DNA from: Xiphias gladius
Lineage: Eukaryota; Chordata; Actinopteri; Istiophoriformes; Xiphiidae
Assembly: GCF_016859285.1 (NCBI RefSeq)
Contig: NC_053418.1
Coordinates: forward strand, 25,193,829-25,257,828
DNA length: 64,000 nucleotides
Direction of reading: 5' to 3'
The first letter of the stretch is position 1. Every line of letters begins with the position of its first letter. Positions 1 through 18,036 of the stretch are shown here, piece by piece. The notes under the pieces were generated by a model. That model did no database searches. It had not been told where the DNA came from and worked only from the letters and a program-made list of their open reading frames with translations. The translations under genes and the position numbers were made by a program.

Positions 1-836
1 TTGACTGGACCTGTGACCTGGACCCGTGGGCAGGGAAGTGTTACCCCAAGTACAGCTTCCGCAGGCTGGACAACAAACACCCAGTCAATAACGTGGCCCC
101 TGGATACAACTTCAGGTGAAACTATTTTTGACACCGCCTTCTTAAGCAATGGATGGAGCTGACAAAACTGAAAAAAAATGAACACTGCTTTTAGGTTCGC
201 CAAGTATTACAAAACCCCAGACGGAGAGGAAACTAGGACCTTAATCAAAGCATATGGGATCCGGTTTGACATCATTGTATTTGGAACAGTGAGGACTGAA
301 TAAATCTTATACTCCAATGTCTTTATCAAAAAGTGTGTTTTCTCTTTGCACTTACAATATCTTAGGGGTGGTTCTTCTTCTTTTCTTTTAGGCTGGAAAA
401 TTTGGAATTGTACCAACTATTGTGAACTTTGGTGCGGCACTGTCGTTCCTCAGTCTTGTGAGTACACAAGTTTAGTCCCGCAACAATGGGGGGGCACTTT
501 ACTGGCAAAAGTGATGATGGACAGAATTTGAGTGTTGTAATTATTTTACCTCAGGTTCCCGTAGTTTGTGACTGGTTTATCTTGACATGCATGAAGAAAA
601 GAGATTTTTACAGCAAACATAAAACCACGTATCTGAATGACGATGCTGACCCTGACTCAGTGAGTGACTAATCCTTCAGTTTCACATTAATACATACATA
701 CATTCCTCACCGCTGACAGCGATTGGTATTGAATTATTATTGCTTTCTTAAGGTCAATCGTTACTCCAGAGTTAATCGATTTCTTTCTATTTTTATAATG
801 CAGATCTCAATGGGAACCACCTACGGAACTCAGTAA
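1..836 (+). CDS. P2X purinoceptor (ATP-gated cation channel), 3' part
   Basis: Partial gene; its 5' exons lie left of the window. Exons read: 1-115 (in frame from base 3), 195-288, 392-457, 555-659 and 804-836, all with AG/GT borders; TAA at 834-836. The 136 visible residues cover the end of the ectodomain, TM2 and a short cytosolic tail. [10 protein letters not shown] supplies a cysteine pair spaced like the last ectodomain disulfide of P2X receptors. YNFRFAKYY holds the Asn-Phe-Arg of the ATP site, and [12 protein letters not shown] the conserved ATP-binding lysine. TM2 runs from about [10 protein letters not shown] to [15 protein letters not shown] carries the YxxxK surface-retention motif. 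The trimeric channel passes Na+ and Ca2+ at the plasma membrane. The stretch [17 protein letters not shown] is most like P2X4, but the tail ending MGTTYGTQ is not that of mammalian P2X4, so I leave the subtype open (p2rx4-, p2rx5- or p2rx8-like). Confidence 0.9.
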
Positions 837-1438
837 CAAGGTCACATCAGCATGGGGACATATTTCCGAAGAGTGATCTGAACCCGATCTAAAAAAAAAA
901 TGTCCTCACCATTCCTTTGAATTCTTCAATAAAGATGGTGAAATGTGTAAATATAAAGAACGAGTGTGAGAAATTAAAATTGGCCTCTAGCCTAGGTCAA
1001 CTGCTGGAGGTTGACTCCCCCGCGCCACACGGGGACAGCATAACTTTAGCTCTCAACCAAAAACAGGAAGCTTCTCAGTGTCCTAGCAAACAACAGAGTG
1101 AGGCGGAAGAGCCCTTTGGATGTAAGCACCGTTAAAAAAAAAAATCTTGCTAAAATTGAGCTTTCCTCATTTTTATCGCTTAGTTGTTTGGTTAACGGAT
1201 CATTGTATGTCTGGCAGTGGTGTGTGTCGAGGAGCCCGCCTCGCTGTACAAGCACTGAACCAGCTAACCGAGTGGTTAATGGTGCTAGCCTAACAGCTAA
1301 ACTTGTTGTTGGGCAGCCGGTTTCTTCTAGTTAGCATCGATGAGGAAACCAAACCCCGCTCTAAATGCGCTGAACAAAACTGACCAGCTTGTCCGGAGTT
1401 AGCTAGTTGGCCGCTTGTTTACGAAAGAATATAACAGA
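837..1438. other. intergenic: P2X 3' UTR and gucd1 5' region
   Basis: About 600 bases between two genes read in the same direction. It holds the short P2X 3' UTR and, presumably, the gucd1 promoter and 5' UTR. No TATA box or strong CpG island is obvious. The short open frames at 917-1135 and 1098-1334 lack any family motif and look like chance. Confidence 0.6.
928..933 (+). terminator. polyadenylation signal of the P2X gene
   Basis: AATAAA about 90 bases after the P2X stop codon, the first such hexamer downstream. It implies a very short 3' UTR. Confidence 0.6.
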
Positions 1439-4532
<3,094 letters not shown>

Positions 4533-5659
4533 TGGACAGTGATGGTGGAATTGGATTTCACTTTTCCTCAGCTCATCATTATATGGACATCATGCTGCTG
4601 CAGGTCTAGAGGTCTTTGACTCGTGTCAGCTGTCGCAGATCCCCTGGGCTATTCTCTCTGGTGCTAACTAGCCCGTTTGCTCACATGAAAAACAATTGCT
4701 GCAGAATCACCGCTCTTATTACCCCTCACACTGTCAATACTTTTTGACCTGTGATAGATTAACAGCTGGAAGTTTCAAAATCTAAGTTGAATTGTTTATT
4801 TTTATTTCCTTTTTTGACATGTGCATAGTTCAAATGAATTTTATTGTGTCTTTTTTGAATTTTAACGATCGTGATTGCTCATATATAGAATCTATTGAAA
4901 TCTCAAACTGTGAGCAGAGGATTTGAGACTTGTGAAACTACATTGGATGAAATGTGGGAATCAAGACCGAGAATAGGAATTACTACGAAATAACATTCAT
5001 ATAATTCAGAGCTCATGATGACAACATTTAGTATAGACATTTTATTTGTTCTGTTCAGTGTTGTCATCTGAAGGGGTTCATCTGTAGCCACTGCCCTCAC
5101 CTTCACTTGCTGTTTTAAGAATCCTCTTAACTCACCTCTTGGTCACTTTTTATGATTGATTTATGATGATTCTACCAACAGGGAATACAGGAGTTGTAAA
5201 AGTTGTGTTTTGAGAGTCTCAGGTATTTAATGCCCTAAAGTGTGACACGTGCATCAAATGACAACACTAGTTCAATGCAATAATCCCATAGTTTGTCTAT
5301 GGAACTCAATCTGCCTGCAGAAGAACATGGATAGTGGATGGACATAATGAAACATGAACTCACCAGATTCTTTCACATAACCGGGAAAAAAAAGAAAAAA
5401 AACAGCTCAACTTCTTGCATCCATGGCAACAGGCTGGTTAGCTGGATGCATTGTTTGGCTGTTTTGATCATGTGGAAGAACAGTGTAGTTTTGACTCAAT
5501 CATGATCTCTGTTGAAAGCAGCGAAGACTAGCTAATTTCCACACTGTCACTCAGTTACATTTTTCTTTTTTAATTTTGGTATTATGTAAACATTTTGCAC
5601 TACACTTTTCATACCAGACATAATTATGTTATTTAAGTAAAGAATTTACTGTTTTTCTC

Positions 5660-5665
5660 AATAAA
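5660..5665 (+). terminator. polyadenylation signal of gucd1
   Basis: AATAAA, the first on the + strand after the gucd1 stop; it gives a 3' UTR of about 1.15 kb. Confidence 0.6.
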
Positions 5666-5731
5666 TGAAAAGTGGTTTCTTCCTGATTGTGCTTTTGGGT
5701 AAAAACAAACCGAACATTTTAAACCGCAAAC

Positions 5732-5765
5732 TTTATTTTTTATTAAATTTATAGCTGCATTTATT
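5732..5765 (-). terminator. polyadenylation signal cluster, upb1 side
   Basis: Three TTTATT hexamers (AATAAA on the minus strand) at 5732-5737, 5739-5744 and 5760-5765. They are the first below the upb1 stop and lie only about 70-100 bases from the gucd1 signal facing the other way. Confidence 0.45.
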
Positions 5766-6377
5766 AAATGTTATGATTAAAGGATTTGAACACATTTTCC
5801 ATCCTTGTAAGTTTTTCTGGTACATGAATATTTAATGAAGCAATTAGACCTTAACCCCTCATTAAATGCTAACATTTTGACAGAGTGGATTACAGAAATA
5901 AAATCAGAGCTGTTCTCTGTTCTTCGTATGTGGCTAAAATGATGTTAATTCTCATTTTGTTAAGCTGGTTATTTGGAGGATATCTCAAACAACAGTGCTC
6001 TTATTTGTGAAGTACCTACTGTATCTTTCCTTAAGCATTTTCTAATTATGAAATGAAAACCTAAAATCTGTACAGTAAATTACAACTTTATAATTTGTGA
6101 AACGAATTTGATGACAAATCCCTATCAAACTCATAATAAAATGGTGTGTTTTCATTGGTCAGATAACAGAACTTTTTTCCTTATCTCTTGTGCTCATAGT
6201 ATCCCTTAGTAAATTTGTAAAGTGAGGAATTAACCCCCCCTCCACCCTAATACATGCAACAGAGCTAACTAGCTTAGCTGTGTAACTGACATTACTAAGT
6301 CACTTCACTGACTTTGTGACTATTGTGCTATTGTTACAAATAGTCTTAGCATTTAGCATGATCCCGTAATTGTAGTT

Positions 6378-6416
6378 GTAAATTCTGCTGAACAGCCACT
6401 GTTCAGCAGAATTTAC
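6378..6416. repeat. perfect 18-bp inverted repeat with 3-base loop
   Basis: Left arm 6378-6395 and right arm 6399-6416 are exact reverse complements around CCA. It lies about 340 bases beyond the upb1 stop, inside its likely 3' UTR. No poly-T run follows on either strand. Confidence 0.85.
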
Positions 6417-6758
6417 GTGGTCTCACTTTATGAACTTAATGCTCTGACAACAACTTGAGATAAATTGTAAGCCAGTTGCACAGAGCTAAAGAATTCTGGT
6501 CTCTCAAATGATCAACAATGAAATCAAGCTAACTCTGTTATCCTCAAATGAAGAACAGGGCCCTGGTTGTGATTTTGAATTTAGTTTCTATGAATTTAAA
6601 CGCTGACAAGATTTTGGTATGACAGAAAATCTTGACAGATTTTTGGTATGACAGAACGATAAACACAAACTGTGAATGTGAGTTATGAAAACATAACTGA
6701 ACTTAGTGGGTATCATACTGAAATACAGTAAATGTAGAGCACATTTGTGGAATGTCTT

Positions 6759-10587
<3,829 letters not shown>

Positions 10588-10830
10588 TTCCGCGCTTCCT
10601 TCGGGCGTTTGGCAGCGTCGCCGCAGCGGCGGCGCATCCCCTTCTCTCTACCGGCCACGGCCCGTCCGCACGCTTCCCGCCGCTCCTCCCGTCATCCAAT
10701 CCCCGGCGCGCTCACGTCATCCCGCTGCGCTCCAGGGAGACGTCGACCTATGGCGAGCTCCCCGTCGAGCCGCGCGCCGTTCGGCTTCTCTCGAGCGTCT
10801 CCTCGTGCGGGCCCACTTGGATGCGTCGGG

Positions 10831-12868
10831 AGTCAGAGTGAAACAAGTGTGTATTTTAAAGGCCACAATGAAACTCACGAGATGGTCTTTCTGCAGTGGC
10901 TCGTGAGTGAGAAGCGATCTGCTTTGAAATATGTCCGAGGAACGTTAAAGTCGTTTAAGTTACGGCTTCCTTTTGGAAAAAAAAAAAAAACACACCAACA
11001 ACCATGAATTAAATCCCACTTTAAACATGGAAACTCCCCCATCCCTACTGTAATGTTAATCATTTTAATTTCCCTTATACATTTACTGAAATGCTCAATA
11101 GAGTCCCGCTCAGAATGACCATATACATTTAAATTGAATGAATTGAATGATTTAATGAAGGGAAAAATTACCCCCGAGAGCAAAAGTCATCCCTGCACTT
11201 GGATCATTTCCTCAAAGTCCTACACTCATAAAAAACCTTTCTTTTATAGGTCTGCTGAAATTTTCAATGGGTTCTTGTTCAGCGCTGTTTGCCAATGATT
11301 CTGTGTTGATTCCTTTTGTTAATGTTTGAAATCAAGATCGCTTTTTATTTATGTTCTTACAAACAAAAACAGTCTGTACAGTCGAATGGCTATATAAACT
11401 ATATATACACAGGACTGAGAACTCTCCCTCTGTTGCACTGCCATTGTTAGGAGGTGAAGGGCTCTATAGGTACTTGAAACAAAAGCGATGGCGGAAAGCA
11501 ACTAAAAGTTCTAGCGGTAGTTTCTAGCAAGCGTGAATGTGGTCAACTGGTCATAATATAATGGTCATAATTGTGACCAAGTATTGGAAGAAGGCTTCTC
11601 GTAAAAATGTCTTCATGTATAGATGAAATGAAGAAAGAGCAGACTAGTGGCTGAATTAGGGTTCGAACACAGGCCACGGGAAAGGCTTTGGCAAAAGTGG
11701 GGAAACTGAGATTGACAAAAGCAGCGAGGAAGGTTGGCCGGGGCCAGTTAGAGGAGAGGTGAGAGAACAACAGTCATTCTTCTTGGGAGGAAACCAAGCC
11801 TTCATCTGTTCCCTGGCAGTGCATTATTAATGGGCCGTGTGGAGGCTGGTGAACACCAGTGCATCCAGTCCTCACTGTTAGATGTGTGCTGAGGAAAACA
11901 CAAACATATGCTGCCTTCCTGGGGACTCACAGCTAACAGGGGCACAAGCATGCACACAGGCAGAAAACGTGCCATCAGTGGTCTGTCTACAACATCAACC
12001 AGTCATGCAAAATGCCACAACGATAGATCTATAATTTAATGGTATTTTTCATTATGAAAACTTATCCCTTTAATTTATTTTAATTTACTTTTCTTGTAAT
12101 TTTCCATTGTATTATTGCTATTATTACTTATTAATGCTTCTTTTAAAAAATATTTCTTCTGCTACTGTTTATTAGAGTAATTTCCTTTTTTTTTTTTGAT
12201 AAATCTGAAGCAGAACTATGTAATCTTCCTGCCGTCGTTGCTCTACATGGTCAATATTAGGATACAAATGTTTCTGATATCGAGCCCCAACTTAAATATC
12301 AATTTAACCACTTTGTAAAATTTAACGAATTTACTTTTTCCAGATTTATTGTATCGGATCTCTCTGTGCCATCATGTCTACAGTAGCACTTAAAGCTGTC
12401 GTATTGTTATTATTGATATTTATCTTCCCAGTAGCATTAGCCTGGAGATTCTGCAGAAGTTTACAGGTTGCTGTTTCAGAACCTTCGGGGGTTCAAGCAG
12501 TTTTCCCCTTTTTTACAACTGTGAGATCAGAGCTATCATAAAGCTGATGCCTTTCTCTGTGAGGATAAATAAAATGCGGCACGACACTGTCACTTTTTCA
12601 CACTACTCATAAATGAAGTCTATTGAAGAAGGTCTCAACCATCTTCTAATACAGGACTGCTTAGACCTCAGTCGGTGGCATATATTACTAAAAAAGAAAG
12701 CAAACATTTGCTGGATTCCTGTTTCTGATGACTTGAACAGATAGATGCATACACACAGGATGTAGCTAGTCTACTTATGTGCAAATACACAACGTTTTGT
12801 TTTGAGTTTTCTACTGAAAAGTGTCTGAAGACAACAGACTTAAAAGTCTGTCAGGACTCATACAGAAA
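10831..12868. other. intergenic between upb1 and the C22orf15-like gene
   Basis: About 2 kb of AT-rich sequence. A TTTATT at 12345-12350 could be the C22orf15-like polyadenylation signal on the minus strand. I see no coding exon or named repeat. Confidence 0.5.
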
Positions 12869-15496
12869 CTATTGAATTTGGTGAGTCTTGTTATTTGCAG
12901 AGATGTTTTTGCTCCTGGTTTGTTTGGCGGGACTGCTCCTCTGTGTCCGTCCTCCTCGGAGCTTTCTGTCTCGCTCCGTGTTGGGGTTTGACAGTTTCCT
13001 CAACAGCTCTACAACAGAAGAGTTGACAACCTAATTAACATAACTTGATGTATACTTTGTGTAGTTTGACCAACAGGAGGCCTCAGAGAGCCATTTCAAG
13101 TCAGCTGGTCTCTCAGTACAGCTCAGTCATGAAGTTTCTTCCTCTGTTATGACGGTTGTATTTACCTGTTAACTCAGGATGACTCTGGCTATAGTTGTTT
13201 AGGAGAGACACATATTTCCGACCCCCAGTGTCATCATCTCCTAAAGGGAAGTAAAGTCATGAACTTTCATATGAAATAAAACAGAGGGGCTGAGATACAT
13301 TTCCCACAAAAACAAACTGAAATTTGTTACTGTCACGAGCAGAAAATCAAGAGTTAAATTACTGTGTCTACCAAAAGCAAAATATAATGAGCTTTAGAAA
13401 ACCTTGTATTATGTTATACACCGAAGAATCATAGTTTTACATTCTCCTTCCAAACATATAATTAGGATTGGACATGAACATGATCATTGTTTTGTCAGTC
13501 AAACATTAACGGTGCCTCTGAAACTTTGAAAAACACAATCATTTGTTAATGCAGTCACTTATCCTTGTTGACCTTTTTTACAAGTCTTGGATATCTAAAC
13601 TTGGAATCAAACTGTTCATGCCAGAGATTGTTAATCAAAACGAAGTCTTGAAAAAGTTGCGACTATCTGGGCGTTGGTTCATTTGAAGTTCTGCTGATGG
13701 ATGGAGTGGACGGACTAACGGCAGACTCGCAGGAGGACGTAGTATTGTCTCTCTACCAGCACGCTCCTGGCCAGAGCCACACTGTGCTGCTTCGCCTCGA
13801 CATTCATCACTGAACCACTGCCGTCCATCAGGTCCACACAGTCTGCAGAGAGAGTTTTTTTTATTTTCTCTTACATAGTCAGTCACAAAGAGAGGATCTG
13901 AGTGTAGTGACTTGTCAGCCAACAGGTGACATCGGTTTACAAAATGTCTCAGACATACATATTTATTCAAGTTATGACTGCTATAGAAGTAACTGACTTT
14001 CTGACAGGTTCTGGGAGTTGGTGCTTTAGGTGCATTACATTGCCATTACACTCTATTGATCCCTATGATACAGCCTTTAGCTACTACATGTCCAGCCCAG
14101 TTGCCGTTTAGTTTAACAGTCCTGCAATAAATCAATAAATCATCAATAATTCATGAAGATGATAATGTTCAGTTGTTACTGAAACTGTTTTAAAGAGGCC
14201 TTGATTCAACTCACTGATCATTTTGGAGGATGCAGTTTGTGGTGCTGTTGAATTGTATTGCATTATACTGACCGGTGTTACTGTTACTTACTTATTAAAT
14301 ATACATGGGTTGGACATAATATTACAAACACTGTATTAGCCTGCATTGGTTTTAACTTGGTATTAGACTGTGATGTATGTATAGATACAGAGAGAGAGCT
14401 AGAAAGAGAGAAACAGTTACATATCAATTAAATATAACAAAGTAGGTTCAATTTGGTTATTGTGCTTCCTATAATAATGGCAGTATTAACAAAACATAGA
14501 AATGCTATGTAAACCTCTGTATTGTTAATGCAAACCTACTTAAAACCTATTTAGTTTCTGATGCTTTCTGATAGATAATGACTACAACAAAACGCACTGA
14601 GCTCCACTGTCTTGTCTTTATCTTTTTTGACCCAGAGTCAGCCCAGAGAAACTTCACCAATAAGTTAGGGCAAAACTGAGAGGCGAAACCCAGGACTTTT
14701 ACTTCTAGTCGCTGCTTTTCCTTAAGCCGTTTGCTTTGAGCACATGGTAATAACTGAGAGAGAGAGAGTCAGATGAGTGTGTCAACATTTTCGTCAATTC
14801 AAATCTTCTCTCATTTGGACGATGGTGGCTGTTTCGTGGAGAGAAAACAAGGTTCAGGGAGACTTGAATTTTAAAAAATCCACCTGAAAAAATAAAAGAG
14901 AGGGCAAAAAAATGGGATTTTGGAAAGTGAAGGGGACATGTGACCACAGTTCTCAGTGGAAATTACATGGCTGCAACCCACTAAAAACTTTCACCTTGAG
15001 AGTCCAGACCGCACCTCTCCTTTATATGATGAATGAAGTTGATCAGTTTACAGTTGAGATTGAACATTTCCATCCTGCTGTCTGTCAAGACATTTAAAAT
15101 AGTACAGAGAGAACATTTCACTTTAAAATTTGCACTTTGATTATTTCATAATAAAGTGTTTATTCTCCCTGTACTCAGGCATACACTTTGCAAAACTAAA
15201 TAGTTCACAACATCCTAAATCCAATGATTGCTAAAACAAAGCAACCAAATTTACCACATTTATTATATATGTTGCAGTTTTCCAGTCCACTCAAATAAAA
15301 TAATCAAACTTTAAATACCAGGTCGAATCCTATTTTACATTAACAGCCACATTGATTAAAATGTTTTTTCTACTTGAGAAGCAGAGAGAAATATATATAT
15401 ATATATATATTTCTATATATAACGCACTGAGCTATATATATATTTCTTAGATATCCAAAGACTTTACTTACCTCCAAACAGAATAGTGACAAACAT
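12869..15496 (-). CDS. C22orf15 orthologue (CXorf65/C22orf15 family)
   Basis: Five short exons, from the right: 15472-15496, 14995-15081, 13720-13842, 13166-13240 and 12869-13008. They total 450 bases, 149 residues plus stop, against 148 in human C22orf15. It starts MFVTILFGG; exon 2 gives FNLNCKLINFIHHIKERCG, the Cys-centred segment of the family; exon 3 gives DLMDGSGSVMNVE and ERQYYVLLRV, matching the C22orf15 region ending YVLVRI. Exon 4 encodes RKYVSLLNNY and HPELT, like RYESLLENL and YPELAEEL in human. Exon 5 starts ELLRKLS and ends in a basic, probably disordered tail. Exon 3 uses a GTTAGT donor just before an in-frame TAG. Function is unknown; the short family (Pfam PF15874) has a small ubiquitin-like look, which is inference. 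The gene lies between adora2a and upb1 on the same strand. Confidence 0.85.
15390..15440. repeat. AT microsatellite
   Basis: Run of (AT)n with short interruptions in intron 1 of the C22orf15-like gene, about 50 bases from its exon 1 donor. Confidence 0.9.
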
Positions 15497-18036
15497 TTTC
15501 TGGTCCCGACTGCAGTTAAGCTCCACTGGTACTGACGCTACCAATGGTTTAAAGCATCTGTTTATTCCCTAAGAGCCCAGGGGGAAACAAGCTTGGCCTG
15601 GGCACAAAGTGCAACAATAGAGGCTGTTAAATCAGTGTTGTGGTCCACACTTTGTGACAAGGACTCAGCTTTGAGGGAGAGGCTGTATGAACTGGCCTGA
15701 GTAATGTAGAGATGGTAAATACATACACACTCATATGCACACTTCGCGTCCCCCTCTTCTTCTTCTCCTTTTCAAAGCTAAAGTCTTTAAATGAGAGGAC
15801 AAGGGACTGCTGTTGCTTGTATCCATGGAGTCTCTACACACAGACAGACCGGCACTCTGGACTTTATAGCTACTTGTTGGACAGTAGTGCAGTGATGTCA
15901 AGACTGACTGAAAAAAGACGTTTTATTGTTTCCCACCACAGATTGGAACTAATGAGTTGAATGGCCTGACCCAACGCTCTTTTACTTACTGTAATACCTA
16001 GAGAGTTTTGATCAAGAGTTTTGATATTGATTTTGAGGCTGAGGGAGAAGTCCGAATTTACAATTCAGTTTGCAAGAAAAACAATCCCCACCACAGAACT
16101 TACTTCCTTTCCTCTGTCTGTATGTTTAGGTAAGCTAACTGGTTTGTGAATGTAGTTTCATATTTAACATAGGCATAAGCATGGTATCGATCTTCTCAGC
16201 TAACTCTAGGAAAGAAAGTAGCGTATTTCCCACAATGTCGAAATATTCCTTTGATATAAAAATGTTTCTTAGAGCAGCTTTAAAACTAATGATTTCTAAC
16301 AGCTGATGACCCAGCTGAGGGGACAAGATGTCGCCACACAGGACAGCAGCAGAGTGAAGGGACTGGGGAGGCCCCTGTCTTCAATCTTTAAAAAAGAATG
16401 AAAGACTCCCAGGGGAAGCTTTCAAAAACAAGAAGGTTCGGAGCCCTGTAAGCTCAACTCAAAAGGGAATTGCAATAAAAGCTGGGAAAATAAAGACCTC
16501 CAAAGATAGTTGGACTGCTTAACTAACTATGTCCCAGAATGAGCAAGCCAGATCTGAGAATCAGTTCTATGGACTTCCAGATCTGATACATGAAACATGA
16601 CCTTGCCTGGTGCAAAGCCCATGGGAAGCCTGGAGCTGTTCCTACAGCTACTGAATAATGACCAGGAACATTTTAGGGCCCATGCTGAATGCAAATACAG
16701 AACGTACACCTTGAAAACATTAAAAGATTTATTGAAAGACAGGACTTTGTGCCAACCTCCTTGTGAAAACACAGAAGGTAATAGCTGCACTAGACTGAGG
16801 ATGAATGCATCAGGAAAAATAAAAATAACAGAAAAATATTCCATGAGTTTGATTTAAGTCCAAAATGCAATCATTTACAATCCTTATCAAATCTTTTCCC
16901 ATCATTCATCAAACTATGTCAGAGGTCAACATGATTTAACTTAAATAAGCACACAATCAAGTCACTTTGTCACACTGAGCAAACAAAAATACAAGGTTAC
17001 AGTTCAGCATTACATTGCCAACTTTGAGGTCTATGCTTTTCAAAAATGTTACATTGCTGTTGACACAAACATGAACAAATCCATAGCTGGTGAAAGTACT
17101 GTCCTTGATTCTTTTAGTCCAATTAGAAGCAGCGCAGGGTCCAAGATGAAATCAGAACCCATTCATTACTGTGGGGAATGCACGTAAATTCGCTGCCAGA
17201 GAGCTGAAATTACACTGCGAAAGAAAGGAGGAGGCTGAAAGTGAAATTTTTTAACACTGTGCATGAACTTTGCCTTGCAGATCTGTGCACCTTGCAAGGC
17301 ATCGGGAGGGGATGAAACTAAAAACTGTGTAGGTGATGGTGTGCTACTGCTTAAGAAATAATCCCCTGCTCGTGCTTAATAAGTTTTATTCCTCAGCCAA
17401 AGGCCCATTTCAGATCAGAAGTGGCAGGATCAAATTTACTCACACACTATGGAGTATTCTTTCAACCTGCAGTTAAACAAAACGGGACATCCTGAAAAGG
17501 CAACAATCAATGCTTTTTCCAGAGGAGAGGTCCACACTGTTCCTTTTCTCCAGATTGGCTGAGCTTTGGTAGGTCTCACAATTTCACTGGTCAAAGTGCG
17601 TTAATGAATTCCAACTATTCACAAAGAGGAAGAGAAAACATTTAATAATCTTGTTTGCCAGAATTAGAAACTGTTTGCGATGTGTGAAGTGCATGCACCG
17701 CAAAGATAGAAGTGCCAGTGGCTTAGTCTACTTGAAACACTTTGGGTCATTGTGAAGCATATGTTATGTTGCAGCACAACCTCTTTGGGCCACTAGCAGT
17801 GCTTTCAGATTCTTATTCCGGTTTTAATTCGAAAGTCACTGTATTTAAATTGTGGAGACAGTTGTATGTGGTGAGGAGATTTAATTTCAGTGACATTTGT
17901 TGTCCATTATCTGTGTACAGTGCTCCCATTTCCATTGCAGATCGGGACTAGCAACAGTCTATTGACAGTTGCTGCTGAGCTGACATTGACATTTTACTGT
18001 GAGGATCCTTAATATCAATTAACAATCCCTCCTGTG
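15497..18036. other. intergenic with adora2a 3' UTR
   Basis: Promoter side of the C22orf15-like gene at left and adora2a 3' UTR at right. A TTTATT at 17385-17390 is the first polyadenylation-type hexamer below the adora2a stop on the minus strand, giving a UTR of about 650 bases. The open frame at 16597-16857 matches no family I know. Confidence 0.5.
17385..17390 (-). terminator. polyadenylation signal of adora2a
   Basis: TTTATT on the + strand (AATAAA in the transcript), the first after the stop codon. Confidence 0.45.

Larger units (their letters stand above)
4533..6758. other. convergent 3' flanks of gucd1 and upb1
   Basis: AT-rich sequence holding both 3' UTRs. The gucd1 UTR runs to the AATAAA at 5660. 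The upb1 UTR on the minus strand probably runs to a TTTATT cluster at 5732-5765. A perfect hairpin lies at 6378-6416. I saw no other gene. Confidence 0.6.

Noticed and set aside
12903-13034. Small + strand open frame starting MFLLLVCLAGLLLC, like a signal peptide
   Set aside because: It is antisense to exon 5 of the C22orf15-like gene, whose splice phase and family match are much stronger.
13715-13842. C22orf15-like protein ending at residue 79 after exon 3
   Set aside because: A GTTAGT donor just before the stop joins in phase to two further exons matching human C22orf15, giving the expected full length.
16597-16857. 86-residue + strand frame starting MTLPGAKPMG
   Set aside because: Looks protein-like in composition but has no recognised family, no splice partners and no neighbour support.
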